From Diaphorobacter sp. HDW4B (GTDB taxonomy: Bacteria; Pseudomonadota; Gammaproteobacteria; Burkholderiales; Burkholderiaceae_C), in the NCBI RefSeq assembly GCF_011305535.1, contig NZ_CP049905.1, positions 4,214,001 through 4,278,000 on the forward strand: a DNA stretch of 64,000 nt, written 5' to 3'. Below are positions 8,995-15,267 of the stretch, piece by piece. The notes beneath the pieces were generated by a model. That model searched no databases and was not told the origin of the DNA. It saw only the letters and a program-made list of their open reading frames with translations. Within the stretch, counting starts at the first letter, position 1; each line of letters starts with the position of its first letter. The position numbers and the translations under genes are program-made.

Positions 8995-9689
8995 TGTCCA
9001 GATTGATCGCTGCCAGTGGTGGATCGTTTGTGCTGAATATCACAGCCTCGGTCGCAAATCCAGATATCCGCGCTTTGGCGCTTGCAGCAGGTTGGAGTCC
9101 GAGCAAAAAGCTGATTGTCGACATCACCGCACCGCTGATCAACACGCTGAATCTTGGATCAACAGCTTTCGCGGGTGGCTTGCGTATCAACATTTCCGCA
9201 TCCACGCGGATCGGCGGTGTGCTGAACTCAGGAACCGCATTGACCACTGGCATCGCCGTTGAGATCAACAATCTCGGGATCATCAGCGGAGGTGGCGGCA
9301 AGGGAGGCGCGGGAGCATCAGTCTGGTGTGACTACAGCGCTAGTCGAGTCGGCGGTGCAGGCGGTGCTGGCGGTGATGGGCAGGGCTTCCAGAATGCAAG
9401 CTCGCTGACAGTTGTGGCTGCAGGCAATGGCGCAAGCGGCAGCTACAGCGAATATTCCGGCTCCGTCGTTGGCACGCGCCCATGGGCCAGCGGCGGCCCC
9501 GGTGGAAATGGTGGCGCATGGGGTACTGCTGGGTCTGCTGGCGCTGATGGCTCCGTGGGAGGCAACTATTCGGCAGCTGGATATGAGTCATATGCCCAGG
9601 CGGGAGTGGCCGCTGGCAACGCAGTCAACGGCAACAGCAAAGTCACTTGGATCGCCACGGGCACGCGCCTTGGTGGCCTGATCAATTGA
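8988..9689 (+). CDS. Glycine-rich tail adhesin-like protein
   Basis: A 233-residue protein overlapping the fibre gene end by 7 bases. The first 100 residues are beta-rich; from about residue 103 there are repeated glycine-rich stretches (GGGGKGGAGA, GGAGGAGGDG, GGPGGNGGAWG) with GSAGADGS near residue 187. This layout resembles phage adhesins in which polyglycine II helices form a sandwich with variable loops at the tail tip (the T-even gp38/S16 type) and similar glycine-rich tip proteins of siphophages. Position right after the tail fibre supports a role in host recognition. Resemblance is by composition; no homolog was checked. Confidence 0.6.
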   Translation: MVMSRLIAASGGSFVLNITASVANPDIRALALAAGWSPSKKLIVDITAPLINTLNLGSTAFAGGLRINISASTRIGGVLNSGTALTTGIAVEINNLGIISGGGGKGGAGASVWCDYSASRVGGAGGAGGDGQGFQNASSLTVVAAGNGASGSYSEYSGSVVGTRPWASGGPGGNGGAWGTAGSAGADGSVGGNYSAAGYESYAQAGVAAGNAVNGNSKVTWIATGTRLGGLIN

Positions 9690-9696
9690 GGATCAC

Positions 9697-10257
9697 ATGA
9701 ATAACATTCGAAACACAGAAACAGGCGAATTCGGCTTGTCGGTTGGTGATATGCGCTCGTGGTTTGCGCAAGAGGGCCGCGTGGCGATGATCGCGGATGA
9801 GTTTGAGGGAGTGCTGGAGCACTTCGAGAGCTACTCGGCCACGGTCCAGCCAGAGCACGACGCAACGACTCATAAGGCCGTGCAGATCGCACCGAAAAAA
9901 GTGGGCGGCGTGCTGACGCAAAAGTGGCAAATCGTTGCCCTGAACGGCGACGAGTTGGCGCAGATCGACGCGCAGCGCGTGGCCGATGAGAAGGCCGCAG
10001 CAGACGCAGCACGAATCACGATCACAAAACGTCAGGCGCTGCTCGCGCTGTTCGACCTGCGAGGCATCAAGGACAGCGACATCGATGCACAGATCGATCA
10101 GGTCCCGGACGAGACGCAGCGCTACCGGGCGCGCGTGGACTGGCAGGGCGCAGCATCGATTGAGAGCGATAGCCCGACCGTGCAGATGCTGGCTGCATCG
10201 CTCGATTTGTCCGCGAGCAACTTGCAGGCGTTGTTTGACTACGCCAAGACCCTGTAA
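9697..10257 (+). CDS. Probable tail fibre assembly/accessory protein
   Basis: A 186-residue, acidic, mostly helical protein following the adhesin-like gene by 7 bases. The second half (ITKRQALLALFDLRGIKDSD, followed by YRARVDWQGAASIESDSPTV) matches a short helical module I recall at the C-terminus of many phage proteins encoded after tail fibres. Candidates are a fibre chaperone or a small structural protein. A terminator follows, marking the end of the tail operon. Function uncertain. Confidence 0.45.
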   Translation: MNNIRNTETGEFGLSVGDMRSWFAQEGRVAMIADEFEGVLEHFESYSATVQPEHDATTHKAVQIAPKKVGGVLTQKWQIVALNGDELAQIDAQRVADEKAAADAARITITKRQALLALFDLRGIKDSDIDAQIDQVPDETQRYRARVDWQGAASIESDSPTVQMLAASLDLSASNLQALFDYAKTL

Positions 10258-10273
10258 GCCAGACAACACCAAC

Positions 10274-10301
10274 AGACCCGCTTCGGCGGGTTTTCTTTTT
10301 T
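10274..10301 (+). terminator. Terminator at the end of the tail operon
   Basis: CCCGC (10277-10281), loop TTCG, GCGGG (10286-10290), followed by TTTTCTTTTTT. It separates the tail block from the lysis cassette. Confidence 0.8.
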
Positions 10302-10315
10302 CCGAAAGGCCAACG

Positions 10316-10573
10316 ATGAATCAAACAGAGGCGAGGGATATTGCAATGGGATTGGCTGGACAAGTGCCGGGGCAGGCGGCTTTTCTGCTGACCGGCCAGT
10401 GGGTGATCATGGTCCTGACTGTGGTGCTGCTGCTAGTGCAGATTGGCTACTACGCACGCAAGTGGATGCGCGAGGAAACGGACTTGGGCCGCAAGCTGTG
10501 CCGCTGGCTCTGTCGTTATCGATGGGGGCGCTGGGCGTGCAAGTTTGGAGAGTGCGATGAGCAAAATTCCTGA
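10316..10573 (+). CDS. Phage holin, single transmembrane segment
   Basis: An 85-residue protein with one strong hydrophobic segment (about residues 28-48, GQWVIMVLTVVLLLVQIGYY), followed by a basic, cysteine- and tryptophan-containing tail. Size, one membrane span and position before the endolysin are those of small holins that open the inner membrane at lysis time. The frame is open further upstream, but ATG 10316 is the first start after the terminator, with a GAAAGG-type ribosome site. It overlaps the endolysin by 17 bases. Confidence 0.7.
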   Translation: MNQTEARDIAMGLAGQVPGQAAFLLTGQWVIMVLTVVLLLVQIGYYARKWMREETDLGRKLCRWLCRYRWGRWACKFGECDEQNS

Positions 10574-11186
10574 TGCCCTTCGCGCGGGCATACTGGCCCT
10601 TGTCCTGCTCGGCGGAGTGGGTGGTGGCTATGTCGTCGGTGAGCGCGAGCAAGCCATCGCAGCCGCCGAAGCCAAGCGCAATGAGTACATCCAAGCCGTG
10701 GCCGAGGACACGAGCACATCCACTGCGGTCAAGATCGCCATGGTGATGGGCTCTTACTACGAGTCCAGCTATCGACACATTGGCGACCCGTACATCGACA
10801 AGCTGGGCAAGGGGCAGCCTCTGACCGTTTGCAACGGGATCACGGGGCCGGAGGTGGTACTGAGGTACTACACGCCCACCGACTGCTACCGGCTTGAGAA
10901 AGCCCGCTACATCCGATCTGAGGCCGCTGCAAAGCGGCTTCTTCGTTTGTGGGATGGCTATGGGGCGTTCACGCAGGCCACGTTCATCGACTTCCTGCAC
11001 AACAAAGGCGAGGGCGCTTTCGCGTCATCCACCATGCTGCGCAAGGCGAATGCGGGCGACCTGGTGGGCGCGTGCCGAGAAAACCCGCGATGGAACAGAG
11101 GCACGGTCAACGGCGTGTCTGTGGCGTTGCCGGGGTTGATGATCCGGGCGGATGCCAATGGTGAGTTGTGTGAGGACGGACTATGA
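10557..11186 (+). CDS. Phage endolysin (lysozyme family) with N-terminal signal anchor
   Basis: A 209-residue muralytic enzyme. Residues 8-28 (LRAGILALVLLGGVGGGYVVG) are rich in Gly and Ala with few strongly hydrophobic residues, as in SAR (signal-anchor-release) endolysins exported by the Sec pathway. The catalytic region has Glu69 in YYESSYR, then LTVCNGITG (residues 89-97) in place of the classical TVCYGHTG, giving Glu69, Cys92 and Thr96 as candidates for the E-(D/C)-T triad. The start inside the holin gene (ATG 10557, MSKIPDAL) was chosen because earlier in-frame starts would extend into the holin gene. The stop overlaps the next start (ATGA). Confidence 0.82.
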   Translation: MSKIPDALRAGILALVLLGGVGGGYVVGEREQAIAAAEAKRNEYIQAVAEDTSTSTAVKIAMVMGSYYESSYRHIGDPYIDKLGKGQPLTVCNGITGPEVVLRYYTPTDCYRLEKARYIRSEAAAKRLLRLWDGYGAFTQATFIDFLHNKGEGAFASSTMLRKANAGDLVGACRENPRWNRGTVNGVSVALPGLMIRADANGELCEDGL

Positions 11187-11506
11187 AACCAGTCATTAAA
11201 CAGAATGAAGAACTGTTGCGTTTTCACTGCCCCGGCTGTGACGCTCAGCACGCAATCCAGCACGGCGCAGAAGATGGCCCAAATTGGAGCTGGAACGGAT
11301 CGCTTGAAAAGCCAACGTTCTCACCGTCCGTGCTGGTCACGTATACCGGCGCGGATGCTGGTCGCGATGGTGCGCCGCCTGCGGTGTGTCACTCGTTTGT
11401 GACTGATGGCCGAATCCAGTTTCTTGGCGACTGCACTCATGCACTCGCTGGCCAGACCGTTGATTTGCCGGAGTGGATTGAATGGTCGCCCAACTCAAAG
11501 TCTTAA
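11183..11506 (+). CDS. DUF6527-like phage protein
   Basis: A 107-residue protein coupled to the endolysin stop by an ATGA overlap. It has paired cysteines in HCPGCDAQH near the start, then FSPSVLVTY, and CHSFVTDGRIQFLGDCTHAL followed by VDLPEW. That pattern is one I recall for a widespread small phage family called DUF6527. The cysteines and histidines suggest a metal site. It sits between endolysin and spanin genes in the lysis cassette, but no lysis role is established. It overlaps Rz by 25 bases. Confidence 0.6.
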   Translation: MKPVIKQNEELLRFHCPGCDAQHAIQHGAEDGPNWSWNGSLEKPTFSPSVLVTYTGADAGRDGAPPAVCHSFVTDGRIQFLGDCTHALAGQTVDLPEWIEWSPNSKS

Positions 11507-12000
11507 TCGCCGCCGTCCTTTTCGCGCTCGGCCTTGCCACCGGTTGGGCCGTCAACGGCTGGCGCACCGGTGCCGATCTGGCCGACGTGAAGCGGCAGCA
11601 CGCTGAGGTGCTGGCCGGGATAGCGCGGAAGACGACCGACGCTGTGACCGCAGTTCGCAAGCTCGAGCAAGCGGCGAACACCGCAATCAGCATAGCCGAC
11701 AAATCAGCAACAGAGAGGATCGCCAAAAATGATCAAGAAAACCGTAGCCTGCGCGCTTGTGTCGCTGCTGGCACTTGCGGGGTGCGCATCGTCACCCGTG
11801 TCGTGCGTGAGTCCAGTAGTAGCTGGGCCGCAGATTCAAGCACCAGCAGCTTGGGCGATGCAGCCGTCGAGCTCGACCGCGAAGCTGCAAGCCGTGTTCT
11901 CGATCTCCGAGAGTCCGTCCAGCTTGACGCCGAAAAACTCGACTACCTCCAGCGGTATGCCGAGACCTGCCACAAAGCTCGGTCTCAAGCTGCCGAGTGA
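11482..12000 (+). CDS. Rz: Rz-like i-spanin
   Basis: A 172-residue protein with one N-terminal membrane segment (VLIAAVLFALGLATGWAV) and a long helical, charged periplasmic part, as in inner-membrane spanins. With Rz1 it links the two membranes and disrupts the outer membrane at the last step of lysis. The Rz1 gene is nested inside it in the +1 frame, which strongly supports the call. It is the last rightward gene of the prophage and its stop lies 7 bases from the convergent integrase stop. Confidence 0.85.
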   Translation: MVAQLKVLIAAVLFALGLATGWAVNGWRTGADLADVKRQHAEVLAGIARKTTDAVTAVRKLEQAANTAISIADKSATERIAKNDQENRSLRACVAAGTCGVRIVTRVVRESSSSWAADSSTSSLGDAAVELDREAASRVLDLRESVQLDAEKLDYLQRYAETCHKARSQAAE

Positions 12001-12004
12001 GTGA
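11729..12004 (+). CDS. Rz1: Rz1-like o-spanin lipoprotein nested in Rz
   Basis: A 91-residue reading frame in the +1 frame of Rz. It starts MIKKTVACALVSLLALAGC, a signal peptide with lipobox LAGC, and the mature part is rich in Pro and Ser, as outer-membrane spanin lipoproteins are. It extends 4 bases past the Rz stop. The nested arrangement is the classical lambda-type one. Confidence 0.82.
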   Translation: MIKKTVACALVSLLALAGCASSPVSCVSPVVAGPQIQAPAAWAMQPSSSTAKLQAVFSISESPSSLTPKNSTTSSGMPRPATKLGLKLPSE

Positions 12005-12007
12005 GTA

Positions 12008-12949
12008 TCAAATCCGTGCGGCGATGTCTTCTGCGGTCTCGCGGTAGTAGGTGCTTCGCAGGAGATCGAGGTTTTTGTGACGACTGATCCGGGCCAGTGT
12101 GAGGATGTCCATCTTGCGTGACATGAGCGTTAGCGCAGTGGCGCGGGAGTCTCGGAACTCCAAGCCCTTTATCAACTGCTGCTTGCAGAGCTTGGAAAAC
12201 AGGGTGCTAGCCTCGTTGGGCTCTACCTCAAAGCGCGAAGGCATTTTGCGCAGCACGCGGTGTCCTTGGCGGGTGAGTGGGATCGTGTCTGGCGCGGCGT
12301 TAGTTTTGCTCGACGGAATGGTGACCGTCTTGCGCGCCTCATTGAAGCCGACGGGTGCGGCCAAAGCTTCTTGGAGCCGCATCGCAGTGCGCAGGGCGAT
12401 GTGAAAAGCTTGGGTGACTTCTAGAATTTTGCCGCCAGAACGTTGTCCAGCTCGCAGCACGCGGCGCACCTCTTGCCAGCGCCAGATTTCTCGACGGGGT
12501 GGATTTTCTTTTGGTAGGCGTACCCCATCAAATGGGCTTGCCGGAATCCACTTCCACTCACTGACCGCGATCTTGAACATGTTGCGGAACAGGTTGACTT
12601 CACGGAGCACGGTCGAGCCGCTGACCGTTTTCAGGCGCTTGTCACGCCACTCGCCAAGCTTCTCGCTTGTGATTTCGTGTAGGTCAATGGTTTCATCGAA
12701 GTGCTGACAGAATGCCTCAAACCGCCTGCGCTCCCAGTCAACTGCACCGCGCTTTTCGATACTCACGGATTCAAGATATTTTTTGCAGGCCTGACCAAGC
12801 GTGTGGTCTTTTCGGAGGGTTTTTTTGCTCTCCTGCTCGTTCGCCCAAGTCTGGGCATCCTTTTTGAGCGCAAAGGTCTTGGAAACGCGCACGCCATCGC
12901 GCTGGATTTGTGCTCTCCAGCCGTCTCTGAATTTGCCAATGTAGGCCAT
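12008..12949 (-). CDS. Phage tyrosine-recombinase integrase
   Basis: A 313-residue integrase that recombines phage and host att sites. Residues about 1-45 resemble the small DNA-arm-binding domain (AYIGKFRDGWRAQIQRDG), followed by a core-binding SAM-like domain and a catalytic domain. Active-site candidates are Arg in ALRTAMRLQEAL, Lys in PSSKTN, Arg in the FRDSRATAL box (where most family members have HxLRHT, so the His is replaced by Arg), His in ISRHKN and Tyr in STYYRE. It reads towards the lysis genes, and its start faces the tRNA-Leu gene 136 bases away, which marks this as the att end of the prophage. Confidence 0.93.
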   Translation of the reverse strand: MAYIGKFRDGWRAQIQRDGVRVSKTFALKKDAQTWANEQESKKTLRKDHTLGQACKKYLESVSIEKRGAVDWERRRFEAFCQHFDETIDLHEITSEKLGEWRDKRLKTVSGSTVLREVNLFRNMFKIAVSEWKWIPASPFDGVRLPKENPPRREIWRWQEVRRVLRAGQRSGGKILEVTQAFHIALRTAMRLQEALAAPVGFNEARKTVTIPSSKTNAAPDTIPLTRQGHRVLRKMPSRFEVEPNEASTLFSKLCKQQLIKGLEFRDSRATALTLMSRKMDILTLARISRHKNLDLLRSTYYRETAEDIAARI

Positions 12950-13085
12950 GGTGTTGCTCCGCTTGTTCGCACGCTTTGTGGGAAGCGTGTGTGCAAATCT
13001 GTTCGCAGAGCTAAAAAGAGGTGATGCCCCGCAAGAGGGGGGAATCGTACTCTATAAGGAGATAAACCACTGTATTTGCACCCAG

Positions 13086-13115
13086 TGGTGCCCGAGGCCG
13101 GAATCGAACCGGCAC
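13086..13115. other. Probable prophage attachment site (3' half of tRNA-Leu)
   Basis: The 3' end of tRNA-Leu, including the T-arm and the encoded CCA, faces the integrase gene. Tyrosine integrases commonly use tRNA 3' halves as att sites and rebuild the tRNA on insertion. The exact core and the partner copy at the other prophage end are not visible, so the bounds are approximate. Confidence 0.55.
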
Positions 13116-13170
13116 GCCTTGCGGCGGCGGATTTTGAGTCCGCTGCGTCTACCAATTCCACCACTCGGGC
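13086..13170 (-). tRNA. tRNA-Leu (anticodon CAA)
   Basis: Read on the minus strand, GCCCGAG at the 5' end pairs with CTCGGGC near the 3' end, followed by A and an encoded CCA. The anticodon stem GCGGA/TCCGC holds the loop CTCAAAA, giving anticodon CAA. A long variable arm (GCCGCAAGGC region) and the GGTTCGATTCC T-arm fit a class II leucine tRNA of 85 bases. Confidence 0.95.
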
Positions 13171-13223
13171 TTTGAGGGTTGCGGTAATTCGCCGAAGCTC
13201 GAATTATGGCACAGTATTGGGGT

Positions 13224-14129
13224 ATGAATTCCTACCCGACCATCGAGGACGCAATCGGCCACACTCCGCTGGTTGCGCTGCAACGTATTGGAGCGCAAAA
13301 CAATGCCGCACGCGGCAATGTGATTCTTGGCAAGCTGGAGGGCAACAACCCTGCGGGATCGGTGAAGGACCGACCTGCGGTGTCGATGATCCGCCGCGCG
13401 GAGGAGCGCGGAGAGATCAAGCCCGGCGACACGCTGATCGAGGCGACGTCTGGCAACACTGGCATTGCACTGGCGATGGCAGCGGCGATCAAGGGCTATC
13501 GCATGGTGCTGATCATGCCCGAGGACCTGTCCATCGAGCGCGCGCAGACCATGAAAGCTTATGGCGCCGAACTGATCCTCACGCCCAAGAGCGGCGGCAT
13601 GGAATATGCCCGCGATTTGGCCGACACCATGGTCAAGCAGGGCAAGGGCGTGGTGCTGGATCAGTTCGCGAATGCGGACAATCCACGTGCTCACTATGAA
13701 ACGACCGGCCCGGAACTGTGGGAGCAGACCGGTGGTCGCATCACGCACTTTGTGAGCGCAATGGGCACGACCGGCACGATCACCGGTGTGGCGAAATTCC
13801 TCAAGGAAAAGAACCCGAACGTGAAGATCATTGGTGCGCAGCCGACTGAAGGGTCGCGCATTCCCGGCATTCGCAAGTGGCCCGAGGAATACCTGCCCAA
13901 GATCTACGAGCCATCGCTGGTCGATGAACTGGTGTATGTGACGCAGGACGATGCCGAAGACATGGCACGTCGTCTGGCGCGCGAAGAAGGCATTTTTGCG
14001 GGCATCTCGGCCGCTGGTGCGTGCCATGTGGCGCAGCAGATCAGCGAGCGCGAAGAGAACGCGACCATCGTGTTCGTGGTGTGCGATCGCGGCGATCGTT
14101 ATCTGTCCACGGGCGTGTTTCCTGCCTGA
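13224..14129 (+). CDS. cysM: Cysteine synthase B (O-acetylserine sulfhydrylase)
   Basis: A 301-residue PLP enzyme that makes cysteine from O-acetylserine and sulfide or thiosulfate. The PLP-binding lysine lies in NNPAGSVKDRPA (about residue 40), the substrate loop in TSGNTGIAL, and the phosphate-binding glycine loop in GTTGTITG. The segment KWPEEYLPKIYEP near residue 215 is typical of CysM rather than CysK. I use ATG 13224 (MNSYPTIEDAIGHTPLV), which matches the usual family start; an in-frame ATG at 13206 would add six residues. It is followed by a NUDIX gene and a TusA-like gene in the same direction. Confidence 0.93.
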   Translation: MNSYPTIEDAIGHTPLVALQRIGAQNNAARGNVILGKLEGNNPAGSVKDRPAVSMIRRAEERGEIKPGDTLIEATSGNTGIALAMAAAIKGYRMVLIMPEDLSIERAQTMKAYGAELILTPKSGGMEYARDLADTMVKQGKGVVLDQFANADNPRAHYETTGPELWEQTGGRITHFVSAMGTTGTITGVAKFLKEKNPNVKIIGAQPTEGSRIPGIRKWPEEYLPKIYEPSLVDELVYVTQDDAEDMARRLAREEGIFAGISAAGACHVAQQISEREENATIVFVVCDRGDRYLSTGVFPA

Positions 14130-14184
14130 CGAAGTCACCTGCAGACAAGCCAGCACCCAGCCAGCCAAAGAAAAACCAACAGAC

Positions 14185-14757
14185 ATGCACCACGAAACCC
14201 GTTTCTGTCCGAATTGCGCGAATGAATTGGAGCTCATGCCGATGATGGAGGACGGGGGCGTCAAGGAGCGCCTGCGTTGCACTGCCTGCGGATGGACGCA
14301 CTGGAACAATCCGACGCCGGTGCTGGCCGCCATCGTGGAAGTGAACGGGCAGATCCTGCTCGCGCGCAACGCGATGTGGCCGCCCAGGATGTTTGCGCTG
14401 ATCACGGGTTTCATGGAGGCGGGCGAGTCGCCGACAGAGGGCATTGCGCGCGAGGTGAAGGAGGAAACCAACCTCGACGTGAAGTCCTGCACCATCGTGG
14501 GGGCCTACGAATTCCTGCGCATGAACCAGGTCATCATCGCGTATCACGTGGTGGCCGAAGGCGAGGTCAAGCTGTCGCCGGAACTCGTGGACTACAAGTT
14601 CGTGAATCTGGGCGAGCTCAAGTGCTGGCCTGCGGGCACGGGCTACGCGCTCGCGGATTGGTTGAAGTCGCGTGGCTATGAACCGGTGTTCTTCACCGAA
14701 GAAGAAAACGCGGAGCGCCGTCGCGGCCTCGACCAGCCCGATGCTCCCAAGAATTGA
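14185..14757 (+). CDS. NUDIX hydrolase with N-terminal zinc ribbon
   Basis: A 190-residue protein. Residues 1-40 hold a zinc ribbon (CPNC then CTAC), and the NUDIX box follows as G-F-M-E-A-G-E then REVKEETNL (about residues 75-97), with all metal-binding acidic residues present. Together these resemble NudC-like pyrophosphohydrolases acting on nucleoside diphosphate derivatives, though the substrate cannot be read from sequence. The frame is open upstream into cysM, but ATG 14185 begins the conserved part. It precedes the TusA-like gene by 12 bases and is probably co-transcribed. Confidence 0.88.
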   Translation: MHHETRFCPNCANELELMPMMEDGGVKERLRCTACGWTHWNNPTPVLAAIVEVNGQILLARNAMWPPRMFALITGFMEAGESPTEGIAREVKEETNLDVKSCTIVGAYEFLRMNQVIIAYHVVAEGEVKLSPELVDYKFVNLGELKCWPAGTGYALADWLKSRGYEPVFFTEEENAERRRGLDQPDAPKN

Positions 14758-14769
14758 GTGAACTGAAAA

Positions 14770-15003
14770 ATGGATATCCAAGTAGACAAGGAAGTCGATG
14801 CCCGTGGCCTGAACTGCCCGCTGCCCATTCTGCGTGCCAAGAAGGCGCTGGCGGAACTGGCGAGCGGACAGCTGCTCAAGGTGGTGTCGACCGATACCGG
14901 ATCGATGCGCGATTTTCAGGCGTTTGCCAAGCAGACGGGCAACGAGTTGGTAGAGCAAAAAGCCGTAGGCGATGAGTTCGTCCACATCCTCAAGCGTCGT
15001 TGA
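14770..15003 (+). CDS. TusA-family sulfur carrier
   Basis: A 77-residue protein with the family's CPLPILRAKKAL motif; the single cysteine of CPxP (about residue 17) carries the persulfide. Family members pass sulfur in tRNA thiolation, molybdenum cofactor and sulfur metabolism. Full family length. It sits downstream of cysM, consistent with sulfur metabolism, but which acceptor it serves is not visible. I leave the symbol empty because several paralogs exist in this bacterial group. Confidence 0.85.
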   Translation: MDIQVDKEVDARGLNCPLPILRAKKALAELASGQLLKVVSTDTGSMRDFQAFAKQTGNELVEQKAVGDEFVHILKRR

Positions 15004-15086
15004 TTGAGACTTTGGTTTTTGTCGTCGTAGAACCTGCCATGTGACGAACTTGCCGTCAGGTTGGGCTTTGGCAGTCTTCGTTTTGG

Positions 15087-15254
15087 GGTGACGATACAGG
15101 CCGCCATGCGTCGTTGCGAAGCCTTGCCGTATCGGCATACTGTCTGCGGCTTCGACGCCTAGCCTGGCGGCCTGTCTCGTCATTGGGGTTAGAAGTTCGA
15201 GCGCCTGTTGTGCTGCGGAGTTGGTGGTCTGAATACCGAAAACCAATTTCTTCC
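15087..15254. repeat. Dispersed structured repeat, copy 1
   Basis: An approximately 90-base hairpin: outer arms 15090-15106 and 15165-15181 (17 bases, one mismatch), then GCGTCG/CGACGC, AAGCC/GGCTT and GTAT-CGGC-ATAC. A conserved AATACCGAAAACCAATT tail follows about 50 bases later. A second copy lies at 33450-33622 with the same folding but different stem bases (compensatory changes). It fills most of the gap between the TusA-like gene and the MocR gene. It could be a REP-like mobile element or an RNA; no coding potential is seen. Confidence 0.75.
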
Positions 15255-15267
15255 AGTGTTTTCTCGG

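Larger units (their letters stand above)
1..13115. mobile_element. Right part of an integrated siphovirus-type prophage
   Basis: The stretch reads as phage tail genes, host-lysis genes and a tyrosine integrase in the usual order, ending at the 3' end of a tRNA-Leu gene. The tail and lysis genes run rightwards and the integrase runs leftwards against them, as is common at the integrase end of tailed prophages. Head, packaging, replication and repressor genes are not present, so they must lie left of the window. No frameshift or insertion disrupts the tail and lysis genes seen here, so this part looks intact. The exact right boundary is inferred from the tRNA 3' half and was not measured against a second att copy. 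Confidence 0.9.
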
